Assembly: GCF_000281045.1 (NCBI RefSeq)
Contig: NW_008246069.1
Span: 444,766-500,812 of the forward strand
Direction of reading: 5' to 3'
Source of the DNA: Saprolegnia diclina VS20
Lineage: Eukaryota > Oomycota > Saprolegniomycetes > Saprolegniales > Saprolegniaceae
Length of the DNA stretch: 56,047 nt
The notes beneath the pieces are model-generated. The model worked only from the letters and a program-made list of their open reading frames with translations. It had not been told where the DNA came from and did no database searches. Below are positions 32,919-43,183 of this stretch, in pieces. Made by a program: the position numbers and the translations under genes. The first letter of the stretch is position 1. The number at the start of each line of letters is the position of its first letter.

Positions 32919-34893
32919 TTAGAACGTCTGGTACTCGGCGAGCTCGTCGGCGTGGCGGGCTTCCATGCGCTTGATCTCGTCTTCGCACTCGTCGACTTGT
33001 TCTTGGAGCTTCTCGCAGAGGGCCTCAAGCTTCCACTTGTCTATTCACACGTCTCATGACTGCATCCAGACGACGTCGTACCGTCGGTCAAGCTGAGCAC
33101 TTGGGCCTTTGTCGTCGCGAGCTCGGCCGAGAGCTCGGCGATGCGTTCTTCGTGGGCGGCTTTCAAATCGTGCATTTGTTGCGTCATCTCGGTCACCAGC
33201 TTCTTCCGAACACGCACTTCCTGCTGAAAGTGGGCGGCATCCTTGGCCTGGAGCTCCTTCTGCAGCGCCTGGTTCTCTTCGCGCAGCAGTGCCAGCTCAG
33301 GGCTCTTGGACTCGGCAGCTGCCACCGACTTGCGGGGCAGAAGGGTCACACGCGCAGGCGCTCGCTTGAGCATCTTCTTCTTGACCAAGACAGCTTTGTC
33401 ATCCTGCGTGGTGTTGGGCGGTGCGTTTTCGGTCATGCGGGCTGGCATCGACGGCCGCTTGCGCTTCTTGTGCCCGTCTGTGTCGTACTCTTGCTTGGCC
33501 ACCGACTTGCGCGCTCGGATCGGCGCTGTCACGACGTCCTTGGCGATCGCGCCATACTCGAGCGTCCGAAGCGTCTCTTCAAACTCCAAGTTGGACGGGT
33601 TCACAGCCACGATCATGATGATGCGCCCGGCCCGCGTATGGCCGCCGACCAGCGACTCTTGAAAGAGCTATGTAGATACACGTTGCTACTAGCCTTTGAC
33701 AAGATGAATCAAGCGTACGCGTGTGAGCTTGGACGACCGGAACGGCACGGGGCGCTTCGCCTTGGGGTTTTGCTGGTTCCAGCGCAGCGTCTCGAGGCAT
33801 TGGTTGAGGTTCATGAGCGACTTGTTGATGTTGCTCGCTTCTTGGAGACGGAGGCCCGACGCGCCAGTCTTGGCGCCACGCTCGCAGCCCGCCAGGTCGA
33901 CAATGGAGATCTGCAAACGCCGTGTTGAACGCCTAGATAACCCTCGGAGTGCTACCTTGCTCCACAAGCGACTGGGTTCGCTCTTGCGGTAGATTTGCAG
34001 CGAAAAGACGCAGTGGCTGCGGCTGGAGTCCGTGTTGCAGCGGGTCTCGGCCACTTGGCGGTTCTTTTGGCCGTACTCGAGCGTCGCCTTGGCGTCGTCA
34101 AAAGAGAGAATCCGGCGCTCCTCGAGGTCCTTGACGTGCACGCGGCCGTCCTTCTCCTGCAGCTGGAGGAATGCTCGCCTACGCCGACCCTTGGTACGAT
34201 ATTCCAGGTAACAAGGCAGTGTACTTGGGGTTGGCGGGCGCCATGAGGTCGTAGACCTTTTCGTTGTAAATCTCGAGGTACGACGCCGTGACGTCATAGT
34301 CGTCGGTGTGCTGGAAGAGGTACGCAAAGGTCTCGGGGAGGATGCCCGGGTTCTCGTTGCTGCCTACAATAGCCGGCTCGTGAGGCGTCGATGCACCGAG
34401 AAAGGGTGTGTACCAAGGATCGTGTACGTCTTGCCCGAATTGGTCACGCCGTACGCAAAGACGAGGCCGTTCTTGCCGTCGAGTGCCTCCTCGACGATCG
34501 ACTGCGTCGTCTTGGCGAAGAGCTCCTGCTGCGTCGTCTCGGGCCGAAACACTTGGGAAAAGTGGAACGTGACCACGGATTCGTTCAGCCGGCTCACCTA
34601 GCACGACGCATGAGGCGACGACGCAGCGAGTGGCTTCTAAGTACTCGAGGCGTCGTGGCCACAAGGCACGTGTCCGAGACGACGCGGAAGACGTCGGCGG
34701 CGTCCATGGCCGGGCGCAAGCGGACGTAGATCTACAGGACGGTCCTTGGTCGTGATGGCCTCATGGGCTGGGCGTCTACCTGGACTTTGTCGACAGGCTT
34801 CTTCGGCGCGGTCGGCGTCGGCGGGCCATAGCTCAGCCGGCGCTGGGTCTCGGCCTCGGCAGCGGTCGGTCCGGACAAGTCCATGGCACACGC
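32919..34893 (-). CDS. Kinesin-6-like motor (KIF20/KIF23 type)
   Basis: Plus-end directed microtubule motor; kinesin-6 members work at the spindle midzone in cytokinesis. The motor domain begins soon after MDLSGPTAAEAE. ATP-binding P-loop is AYGVTNSGKTYT, whose GVTNSGKT form is typical of kinesin-6; switch I is NTDSSRSHCVF and switch II VDLAGCERG. NINKSLMNLNQCLETLRWNQ parallels the NINxSLMTLRxC segment of that subfamily. After the motor are a basic region (HKKRKRPSM) and a heptad-like coiled coil (ELALLREENQALQKELQA) to the stop at 32919-32921. At least five short introns interrupt the gene. At about 600 residues it is shorter than most kinesin-6 proteins, and the long motor insert of KIF23 is not evident. 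Subfamily placement is by motif only. A palindrome lies 35 bases upstream. Confidence 0.85.
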
Positions 34894-34927
34894 GCCGTGG
34901 TCAATTTGAAAATTCAAGAGGGTGCCA

Positions 34928-34950
34928 CCGGATACGAGAGTGGTATCCGA
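34928..34950. promoter_or_regulatory. Palindrome CCGGATAC-N7-GTATCCGA
   Basis: Seven of eight arm positions pair, with spacer GAGAGTG. It lies 35 bases upstream of the kinesin start. The arms have the opposite order to the 30626 site and the same orientation as at 48303. Confidence 0.6.
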
Positions 34951-35817
34951 AATCTGTGCCGCGATCGTAAATTCGGCATATGCCGCGAAATCGTGTGCCG
35001 CTTCCCACGATTCGAGTCACAACGCAGTACGAGTTGGTGTGATTTCCGTCAGTCAATGCGTTTGGGCTCTTGTCGACTTCTTTGAGAGTACGTAGCAGTG
35101 CAGGCGCAAGTTGACCACGAGATAGATCTTGATTCGAGTCCCAGAGAAAGCCTCACTTTTCCACAGTTGCCACGAAATGAATCGAGATGACTCAGGTCAG
35201 GCGGTATATTACCGGAATTACCCAATGGGTGTCGTTCTTCGAAGTGGTCCATCGACAAGCTACTTGATCGACCTACGATCCTTGATTTCTTCCCACTACT
35301 CCCGCGCGGTCAGGCCTCGGCGGAGCACGAGCTGGGGAGACCAATCGATGCACCGGAGGGCCACGTTGGCGCTTTCGCGGCCGTGAGCCAGACCCGTGTT
35401 GCGTAGCTCCACTTGGATGCGACCTTGGGCCAACCTGGAGCTGCAGCACCCGAAGGTACACGGAGCGTTCTCACTTGAATTCGCGGGCTGAGATGACTCA
35501 TCTCTACGGTGTATTCACGTCTAGGACATTCTGGTCGAATCATACCATTATAGCCAACACTGGATCACACATTTGTCCATTCGAAAACGACAAGCTCCGT
35601 GGTATCGCAGACCTCTTCGTCCTAGAACGTGGGTACCGATACTTGATGCAATTGGATCAATTGTGAGCAGAGTTCAAGATACCCGGAACGTTGGTGTACA
35701 GTGTACTATGCATGACTGCTGACTGATTGCCAATTCTAAATCTGGCGCAAGCGCGCCGCCGTTTCGCTTCGTACAGCGCGAAAGCCTCCATCTCCTAGCA
35801 TTCATTCGTCGCTGACG
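34951..35817. other. Intergenic region, no gene recognised
   Basis: About 870 bases between divergent genes (kinesin and membrane protein copy 2). No coding signal; presumably promoter sequence. Confidence 0.4.
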
Positions 35818-37743
35818 ATGCCGCACGACTCATCCCGCTCCAGCACGCATCGCAACTCGTGGATCACCAGTAGCACGCCGTCAGCCGACGCCAAGAAGCG
35901 CGCTTCATTCAAAGTCTGGTCACGGCTCCTCGCTAACCTCACGGCCTACATCACGGTCGCGATCTCCTTGTCCTCGAGCGTAGTCGCTCTTGGCACTGGA
36001 GCATTGAACCGACGGCTCCTCTTCTATAGCGCGGCAAACGACGTCTATCGCCCGCTCTCGCAGACGTGTCGTCTGACGTCGAGTGGGTTTGCCCCCAACT
36101 CGTGCTCGCGTGACGAGTGGAGCTTACTTGCGACGCCCGCTGCGTGGATCGCAACCGGCAACCAGCTCGCACACCTCCTTGATGTCCCGCCGGCATCAAC
36201 GCTCTACGTCACAACGTGCGTCGTCGGCTGCAATGACAAGTCCTCTGCGTCGGTCCAGCTGCTCATGGGCTACAACAGCTATCCAGAATGCAACCCAAAA
36301 CACGGAGGTCAGCCCATCGCTGGTCTTGTTCTCCTCGAAGGCGCTACTGTCGACGAAGTCTACCCCCAAGGCGCGTACCTTCTGACGGTTTTTGCAGACG
36401 CGTCAATGAACCAAACGACCATGTTTGTCGACAGCGACGACATTGAAACGCGTGTCGTTGACAACGTCGCGCGAGTCCTCGTCGGTGTCGATGGGAGCTC
36501 GCAGACGTATGCGGATGGCGCCAACGCCATTTTGCGCTCGACGCCGCTCGGTGCGCACTACGGTATCGAAGCGTCGTGCACGGCACAGATCGCCGACGTA
36601 TCAACAAAGGTGCAAGGCCAGCCAGGCTGGAGCTATGGTGAGCATTCGAAAATTGCTGTCGTCACGGGCAAGGCGTGTGGACATTCGGTCGCGAATGCGT
36701 TGGAGATTGAGTTGCTGCTGGCGCTTGCGTTTGTCGTGACGCTTATTGGGTGCTCGGCCGACATCGTCACGACGATCCAAGGAGTCCGTGGCGTCCTGCA
36801 GCAAAAGCCCGTGCTCACCTATGACTTCATCTCGAGCTTGGAGCGACGCCGTGGCCTCCTTGGCATCGGCATTTGCAATGTGTACCCAGCGGCCATCTAT
36901 CTCGACGTCGGTCGGCTCTATGACCCGTCGTCAGCATATGGAAAGCTCGTGTGGTTTTGCGCTGCCAACGTCGTCGCCATGCTCTTTGCGTGGGGTACAT
37001 TGTGGCTTAGCTTTTTCATCTCGTCCATTCCGAGTCCACGACCACTGCTACGCTATCGGCTGATGCCAAGATCCGCCTCGGTGTTTCTCTACACGAGTCT
37101 TTTCGGCATCTTCTTGGACGTACTTTCTCGGCACGAGATATTGTTCTCCAATACAACCGCCTCTAACACGCTCACATTGCACTTGGACGGGCAAGACTGT
37201 CCATGCGGTGCGTATGCTACCGCTTCGATTCCGCCGGCAATTCACAACGTACTGCCGGCCATCTTGACTTGGCTTGCCGTCTCGTATCTTGCGAGTGTGG
37301 TCTTCGGCGTCTGCAAACTGCGGTTCTTCCGAAACAAGTGGCTTCTCGACGCGAAATGGACCAAAGACAACGTCTTTATCAAGGTCTGCGGTGCTCCGCA
37401 CTGGACGACAACGCTGCCGTTCGACACGGCTGACACGGTGCGCATTGGGTATCGACTCTTTTGCAAGCCCAACATGGTAGCCCGCTTGGGCTTTGCAGCG
37501 TTCTCTGCCAAGCCAGCAGCCCAGCACGTGCTCGCAGAAGGCTGCGCGAAAAGTAGTGATATCGACGTGGTCTACCTCGTTAGCATCTATGACTTTTTTC
37601 CAGCGCTCATCCCACCCCGCTGGCGAACGTACGCGCCCAAGATCCTCGGAGAGATCAAGAGGAACGACCTTCAACCGCCCAGTTCACGGCGTCTCGCGCC
37701 GTCCAAGCAGTATATCTCGACGCGAGGGTCGTGCGTCGGATAA
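35818..37743 (+). CDS. Multispanning membrane protein, family not recognised (copy 2)
   Basis: Uninterrupted frame of 641 codons, MPHDSSRSST to CVG then TAA. Same layout as the inverted copy at 23521-25518: one N-terminal membrane segment, a Cys-containing loop of about 250 residues, then several membrane segments (VVTLIGCSADIVTTI, NVVAMLFAWGTLWLSFF, LYTSLFGIFLDVL, LTWLAVSYLASVVFGV) and a soluble tail. From about residue 60 to 300 it is almost identical to copy 1, at DNA level too. The N terminus and the C-terminal half differ more. It has about 24 fewer residues at the N terminus than copy 1. Function unknown. Confidence 0.68.
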   Translation: MPHDSSRSSTHRNSWITSSTPSADAKKRASFKVWSRLLANLTAYITVAISLSSSVVALGTGALNRRLLFYSAANDVYRPLSQTCRLTSSGFAPNSCSRDEWSLLATPAAWIATGNQLAHLLDVPPASTLYVTTCVVGCNDKSSASVQLLMGYNSYPECNPKHGGQPIAGLVLLEGATVDEVYPQGAYLLTVFADASMNQTTMFVDSDDIETRVVDNVARVLVGVDGSSQTYADGANAILRSTPLGAHYGIEASCTAQIADVSTKVQGQPGWSYGEHSKIAVVTGKACGHSVANALEIELLLALAFVVTLIGCSADIVTTIQGVRGVLQQKPVLTYDFISSLERRRGLLGIGICNVYPAAIYLDVGRLYDPSSAYGKLVWFCAANVVAMLFAWGTLWLSFFISSIPSPRPLLRYRLMPRSASVFLYTSLFGIFLDVLSRHEILFSNTTASNTLTLHLDGQDCPCGAYATASIPPAIHNVLPAILTWLAVSYLASVVFGVCKLRFFRNKWLLDAKWTKDNVFIKVCGAPHWTTTLPFDTADTVRIGYRLFCKPNMVARLGFAAFSAKPAAQHVLAEGCAKSSDIDVVYLVSIYDFFPALIPPRWRTYAPKILGEIKRNDLQPPSSRRLAPSKQYISTRGSCVG

Positions 37744-37901
37744 GCCGTCGGATACAACATATCCGTTCCTATGCTGCTTTTGGTACCAGAGGTCCAAACG
37801 CTGGAGCAAGTGCATACTCTGGGCGCTCTGGTGATTTGTGCGCATTTTTGGTTTCATCAAGTGTCATGCCGAAAATAAAAATGTGGCAATGTGGCAAATG
37901 C

Positions 37902-37909
37902 GTATCCGG
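37902..37909 (+). promoter_or_regulatory. Single GTATCCGG half-site
   Basis: Matches one arm of the palindromes at 30626, 34928 and 48303. It lies 65 bases upstream of the CTF18 start, with TTGGATCCGG following nearby but no inverted partner. Weak by itself. Confidence 0.3.
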
Positions 37910-37973
37910 AAATCGAGCGTTTGGATCCGGAGGATGGCTTTTGGCGCGGACCGGTCACAGGACAGCGCGGGCC

Positions 37974-40679
37974 ATGGACGAGTACGACGAAGTCGATGAG
38001 TGGGAGATGATGTATGGCGGGGACATGGAGGCCGCCAACGAGCTCGCCGCCATGGAGGACGAGCCCCCGCGGGCGCCAGCCCCAGCATCGGTGGCCGCCA
38101 TCGCCCCGACGCAACCTGTGGTCCTGGACAGCGACGACCCGATGGGCGAGCCGCCGGTCGTCGCCCACGCGGTCCCGCGTGCAGAGAAGGCGCATGCACC
38201 TCAGCATCTTCCAGATGACAAGTACGTCCTCAAGCGACCGGCCCTCGATGTGCGCAGCGTCCCCGTCGTCCTCGCGTCGGGCGAGCGCGTCTTCCTCCGC
38301 GCCAAGCAGCTGGACGAGGCGCCAACTTTGCTCGAGAAGGAAGATAAGGCCAAGCTACAGTGGAAGCTCGGCGTGCCCATCAAAGAGATGATGACCAGCA
38401 TTGAACAGGTATGGCATCCTACCTGTCAAGCTCCGCCTCATGGCTTGTGAGTAGCGCAAGGTGCAAGCGGTCGTCGACGCCGACGATATGGACGCTAAAG
38501 ATACGTCGCCAAGCACGCACCACGACGAGCTTTGGCTCAACAAGTACCGCCCCAAGCACTTTATCGACCTCCTCAGCGACGAACGGACGAACCGCGACGT
38601 GCTCGGCTGGCTCAAGTCCTGGGACCCATGCGTCTTCAAGACCAAGCCCAAGCCATTGCCCAAACCCGCGTTTCGCTTTGGCGAAGCGTCGGCGCCCGAG
38701 CCCGAGCCGTCCGATGACATTCGCCCCGAGCACAAGGTGCGTACATCGCAACGTTGCATTTGCATTCCATGCAAGTGTAGATCATCTTGCTTTGCGGGCC
38801 GCCGGGTGCAGGCAAGACGACTCTGGCAGGGATCGCCGCGCGTCATGCTGGCTACAACCCTATCGAAGTCAATGCGAGTGACGACCGCACGGCCAGCGTC
38901 TTGCGCGAAAAGGTCCATTCGACGCCTCCTCTTGCCGTATGGTTGACGCTGGCGGCGTTAGATCATTAGTGCCATGGAGATGCAGTCCATCTTTGGGAAT
39001 GCGCGGCCCAACTGCATCATCCTCGATGAGATTGACGGCGCCTTGCACGGCAACGAAGGCCGCGGCGCGATAGCTGCGCTCCAAGATCTCATCGCTGTGC
39101 CCTACTCGACCAAGAAGAAGGACAAGTCGTCCAAGAAAAAGAGCGACCACCCACTCATTCGGCCCATCATTTGCATTTGCAACGACCAGTACGCGCCTGT
39201 GCTGCGGCCGCTGCGGAAGCTCGCAAAAATCTTTGTGCTCGGAACGCCCGACCCGCGCCAGCTCATGTCGCGGCTCAAGTTTATCTGCAAGAAGGAGCAC
39301 CTCGAGGGACCGACGTCGGTTCTCTCGACGCTCTGCACGCGCGCCGACAACGACGTGCGCTTCTGCCTCAACTCGCTTCAATTTGCGAGCGCCAAGACCA
39401 AGCAGGTCACGCCCACCATGATCGAAGACATAATGGTATTCTCCATTCTGCTTCGTATGATGCGTTACAACGGATGATATAGGGCCGAAAAGACTTGAGC
39501 AAAGGCGTCTACGATGTGTGGGACGTCGTTTTCTACGAACCGCGGCAAAAAAAGAAGGAGACCAAAGCGACCGGCTTTGCCCGCGTGTTTGAAGCCGCCG
39601 ACCGCTTTGGCAGTCCTGACCTTGTCTTGAACGGTCTCCACGACAACATGTTGCAGCTTGTCTTCAACGACCCGACCATGTACACCTACCCCTCGTTGTT
39701 GTAGATTGACTTTGACCTCTGTGCTTAGGACCAAACTGCATGACGCGCTCGAGTGGATGGAGTTTGCCGACTTGTGCGAATCACGCATGCGGTCGCACCA
39801 GCAGTTTGCGCTCTTGGCGTACGCAGCGATCCCAGCCGTCGCCGTCTCGTATGCGTGCTGCACGGGCGCGCGGCGCCGCATCGAGTACCCCAAATCCCAC
39901 TACGACGTACGTCTCGTCTTGTCGATTCGCCAAGGACTTATGAAGCGCCTATCGTAGCACCGCCGGACACTGGAGAAGTCGCAGAGCATTCTGCAAGCCA
40001 CCGTGGACGCAAACCCGTCGTTCCGCGTCGGGGCGCGCGTGCTGGCGCTGGACGTCATGCCGTTTCTGCTGCGCATTCTCAACCCGTTGATTGCGTCGCC
40101 CAAGGACGAGAAGCGCCAAATGGACCGTCTTGTCGCGCTGCTAGCGTCGCTCCACGTGTCGTACCGGCCCCTGCATCTCCCGGGTGGCATCACCGACTAT
40201 GTCCTTGAACCGTGCGCTCTCTTTTGTATCGTATCCATCGACCAACACATTATGTACGCTAGGGCCATCCATGAACTAGTCCAGTACAAACACTTGGAGT
40301 CGGCGCGATCGCTCTTGCCCATCTCGATGCGGCAGCAGTTGGCCCGCGAAGTCGAGCTCGAGACCCTTCGCCGCGCTGAAAAGTCCGACCGGTTCCAAGA
40401 GGTGCCGACAACACCGACGAAAACAACGACGACGACAAGAACCATGGCGCCAACCACCGTGCTGCCACTGTCGCCCGTGGCGGCGCACCCGTTTGGCTAT
40501 AAGAAGCGCAAGCGCCAAGACGACGTGACCGCGACACGCAAGCGGTACATCTCTATATATTCACCCTGTGGATCCTGAGACTCGTATTCAACTATGGTAG
40601 ATGCCCCGTCCGGTTCAAGTTCAACGAAGGCTACACGAGTGGCATCAAGCGCCCCGTGCTCGTCCAAGACTTGTTGTAG
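37974..40679 (+). CDS. CTF18: CTF18, alternative RFC clamp-loader subunit
   Basis: Large subunit of the Ctf18-RFC complex, which loads PCNA and supports sister-chromatid cohesion and the replication checkpoint in the nucleus. The N terminus is acidic ([13 protein letters not shown]). The conserved entry [19 protein letters not shown] precedes Walker A ([20 protein letters not shown]), with NASDDRT after it, Walker [12 protein letters not shown] and sensor 1 [13 protein letters not shown]. The C terminus [20 protein letters not shown] is typical of CTF18 and distinguishes it from RFC1. About seven short introns interrupt it; one removes GTACAC...GCTTAG near 39680-39728. The stop is TAG at 40677-40679. 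A Thr-rich, then basic linker (KKRKRQDD) near the C terminus may be a nuclear signal. Confidence 0.9.
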
Positions 40680-41020
40680 TCGGCTCTTCGTCACTGTATC
40701 TGCTATATCTCAAGAGACCTCTTCGCTCTCGTATCGCATTGCATGTTGTGCACCGCAAGACGATCCATCGCACTTCTTGCTCGAGTGTACAAGACAACGT
40801 CTAACAGAGGTTCTGGTGATTTTGTCATACTAACTTAATCTCTTCTATCGACTACGCTCCTCGACTAGTTCACTTCGTACTGGTGAGACTGCGAGTACAA
40901 CTTTGCACTACAGCGAGTCTGTTGCATCGATATACACTCAAACGGCCAGCATTATTGAGGCGGAACTGTCATTCTTGGCCGCCTTTTCTGCGACGAAACA
41001 GTCGCCAAGAGGCAGCCGAG
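40680..41020. other. Intergenic region; holds the left end of the duplicated segment
   Basis: From 40744 on, the sequence repeats at 44855 onward. It includes one copy (40771-40802) of a 32-base unit that is doubled next to the retroelement LTR. A 35-45 base stretch around 40854-40900 is absent from the second copy. Confidence 0.55.
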
Positions 41021-42420
41021 ATGGCGCGCGATGCGACTGTGACCATCGACGCCGTGCACCGACGCAGCGTAAGCAACAACAACTACGAAGGGCGCAAGAG
41101 CATTCGCAAGTCGGTGGTTGCCCCCGAGGCCGCGCACGAACCTCACTACGACGACAAGGCCGACTCGATGGTCGGTAACCCCGAAGTCGACGCGCCGGAA
41201 GAATCGTCGCCGCCGCCAATCAAATATCGGCCGTCTTACAGCCGGCCGTACGACCTGCCACCGCCCAAAGCACCTCTGCCAAAGGCAATACAGGGTCTTG
41301 GCCCGCGCGTCAGCTCATGGATTTGACGTAGCGGGTCGTCGCGACAAGCGAAAAGAGTTCCACCGACGACGACGGACCAAGGACCATTGTCAACGCGCAC
41401 TCACGGACGCTCTTGGAATTAAAAAGGCGCAAGCCGTCGCTCGTGGACCCGAGCTTGAAGGTCGAGGACCGGTAAGGATACACCAAGTCTCCATCTCTTT
41501 TTCGAAGTCTCTAAATCGTAGGCTGCAGCAATTGGGGCTCGTCTACGCCCAAAAGCAAGCCTCCAAGCAAGCCATCAATGCAACGCACCAGTGTACGTTT
41601 ACGCCGGCCATTTCGTATCACTCGTCCAAGCTCTCGCGCCACGGCAGCGTGCACGACCGCCTCTATGGCCTCGCCAAGGCACCGACACGAGCACCCGATG
41701 CGGCATCAACCACAGCCTCTCCAGCAAAGCCAGCCACATCCAATACAGCAACGTCGGCGGGCGAGCGACTCTACCGAAAAGCCCGTGAATTCCAGGTCAA
41801 GCAGGACGCAGTCCGCGCCGCTGAAGCCGCGGAAGCCGCTTCACTGCGCGTACGATATACCTCCTTTGCCTGTTCCCCGGTCCGAATACGATGGGATTAG
41901 AATGCGCGCAAAATGAGCGCCAAGAGTCTCCGCCTCGTGGAGCGTAGTACCAAGCCGCCCCAGCCTGTGCCGACGTCCGCATCAAGTCCACCGGCTCGCA
42001 CCAAGCAAGTGACGACCGCCCAAGCACGCGCCATCTACGACCGTCAGCTGCAGTGGAAGGAAGCCAAGGACGCGAGAAGCGCTCGCATCCGGTGGCAACA
42101 AGATCGGGACGAGCAGCAAGCGTGCACGTTCCAAAACCCGTACGCCGACATGGCGACGCCGCCGCTGCACGATGCGTCGTTCTTTGACAAAGCGATCGAA
42201 TGGGCCAAGGCCAAGGACGCGGTGGTGCGCCAGAAGCAGCAAGCCCGCCAAGCAGAGGAGCTCGCAGCCTGTCCGTTCAAGCCACAGCGGCCACCGCGGC
42301 CGCGCCGAAGAGACCCGAGCGGTCTCGAAGCCATCATTGCGACGTTCCAAGCGGTACTTTCACTGGTATGACGAAGGCCCTTATTTGTGAGTAGGAACAC
42401 TATGCGCACGCCCCACTGCC
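40744..42420 (+). repeat. Segmental duplication, copy A
   Basis: Near-identical to 44855-46491 in direct orientation, differing by scattered single bases and one 35-45 base indel upstream of the gene. Copy A stops abruptly at 42420, at the retroelement junction; copy B goes on into the WW exon. Confidence 0.9.
41021..42420 (+). pseudogene. WW-domain protein gene, copy A, 3' end lost
   Basis: Same exons as the gene at 45094-46582: MARDATVTIDAVHRRS, the QASKQAINATHQCTFTPAISY exon, and the Arg/Gln/Lys-rich helical exon with DRQLQWKEAKDARSAR and FKPQRPPRPRRRD. The last exon begins EHYAHAPLP and then runs into retroelement DNA at 42421, so the C-terminal WW domain is missing. The frame stays open through antisense retroelement sequence to a stop ending at 43021, about 200 extra codons, so a chimeric product is possible but unlikely to be functional. 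Frames and splice sites upstream look intact, suggesting a young truncation. Confidence 0.7.
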
Positions 42421-42627
42421 AACGTTGCGGATGAAATGGTACTTGATGTCGATGTGCTTGGCTCGCGTGGACGATACTTGGTCTTCCATCGTCTTGAGTG
42501 CGCTTTGGTTGTCGACCCACAGGTTGACCGGCTCCTTGGTCTTGATCATCTTGATCTCATTGAGTAGTTGCTTGATCCAGAGGGCTTCTTGCGTGCCGGT
42601 GCATGCGCCGATGTACTCGGCTTCCAT
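42421..42627 (-). pseudogene. Copia RNase H fragment
   Basis: Conserved pieces of Ty1/copia RNase H: EAEYIGACTGTQEALWIKQL, LWVDNQSALK (the catalytic Asp in VDNQSA) and RAKHIDIKYHFIR. It stops right after IRNV at the junction with duplicated host DNA. The upstream RNase H and reverse transcriptase are missing. Confidence 0.85.
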
Positions 42628-43183
42628 GGAGGCGCTTCAAGGCATAGCAGTCAGTCGTGTTGTGAGTGTCACGCCTGCAGCGCTCGCACCACATTTGTCG
42701 AGGATTCGATGGCGTTGGAGACGTGTCCGACGGCTTGTCGTCGTCGCCGCCACCGCCGCGGCTGCCGCGATTGCGCGGGGTAGGTGTGGTGAAATGGGTA
42801 TGCGCATGCTTGGGCGTCTTGTAGCCCACGCCGGTTCCGACTTCGTGCGTGAGGTACGTGATGACGTTGTTGAGCTTCCGGAAATCGTTCCACTCATTGT
42901 CAAAGCCGAGGGCCAGCTTCATTGTTTCTGCTCGCTCGGGGCACGCATGGTTTACAAAGTAACGGATGACCATGGGAACCGGGAGCTGGAACTGCCGTTG
43001 GACGTGACGGTAAAACCGTAGGTGAGCGAGCCACGACGTCGATACGGGTTTGGGAGCCTTGAGGAGTTCGGCAGCCTGGTTTGGCGAGAGAAGCGACTTG
43101 AAGGTGCGTCCGAGCCGAATGACGAGGTCGTAGTAGCCAAACGTGCGGCCTTCAAGTGCGACGTCGTCGTGCCACTCGTCTCG
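42628..43183 (-). pseudogene. gag C-terminal part with zinc knuckle, frameshifted
   Basis: Contains CERCRRDTHNTTDC, a CX2CX4HX4C zinc knuckle, preceded by Gly/Pro-rich sequence and MVIRYFVNHACPERAETM. A stop (TAA at the end of the gag frame) and a frame change near 42973 separate it from the rest of gag. The join to the RNase H fragment follows CYALKRLH. Confidence 0.7.

Noticed and set aside
37741-37770. TCGGATAC...TATCCG just after the membrane protein stop as another member of the palindrome family
   Set aside because: Arm spacing differs (the arms are closer together) and it is not clearly upstream of a start codon, so it was left out of the set.
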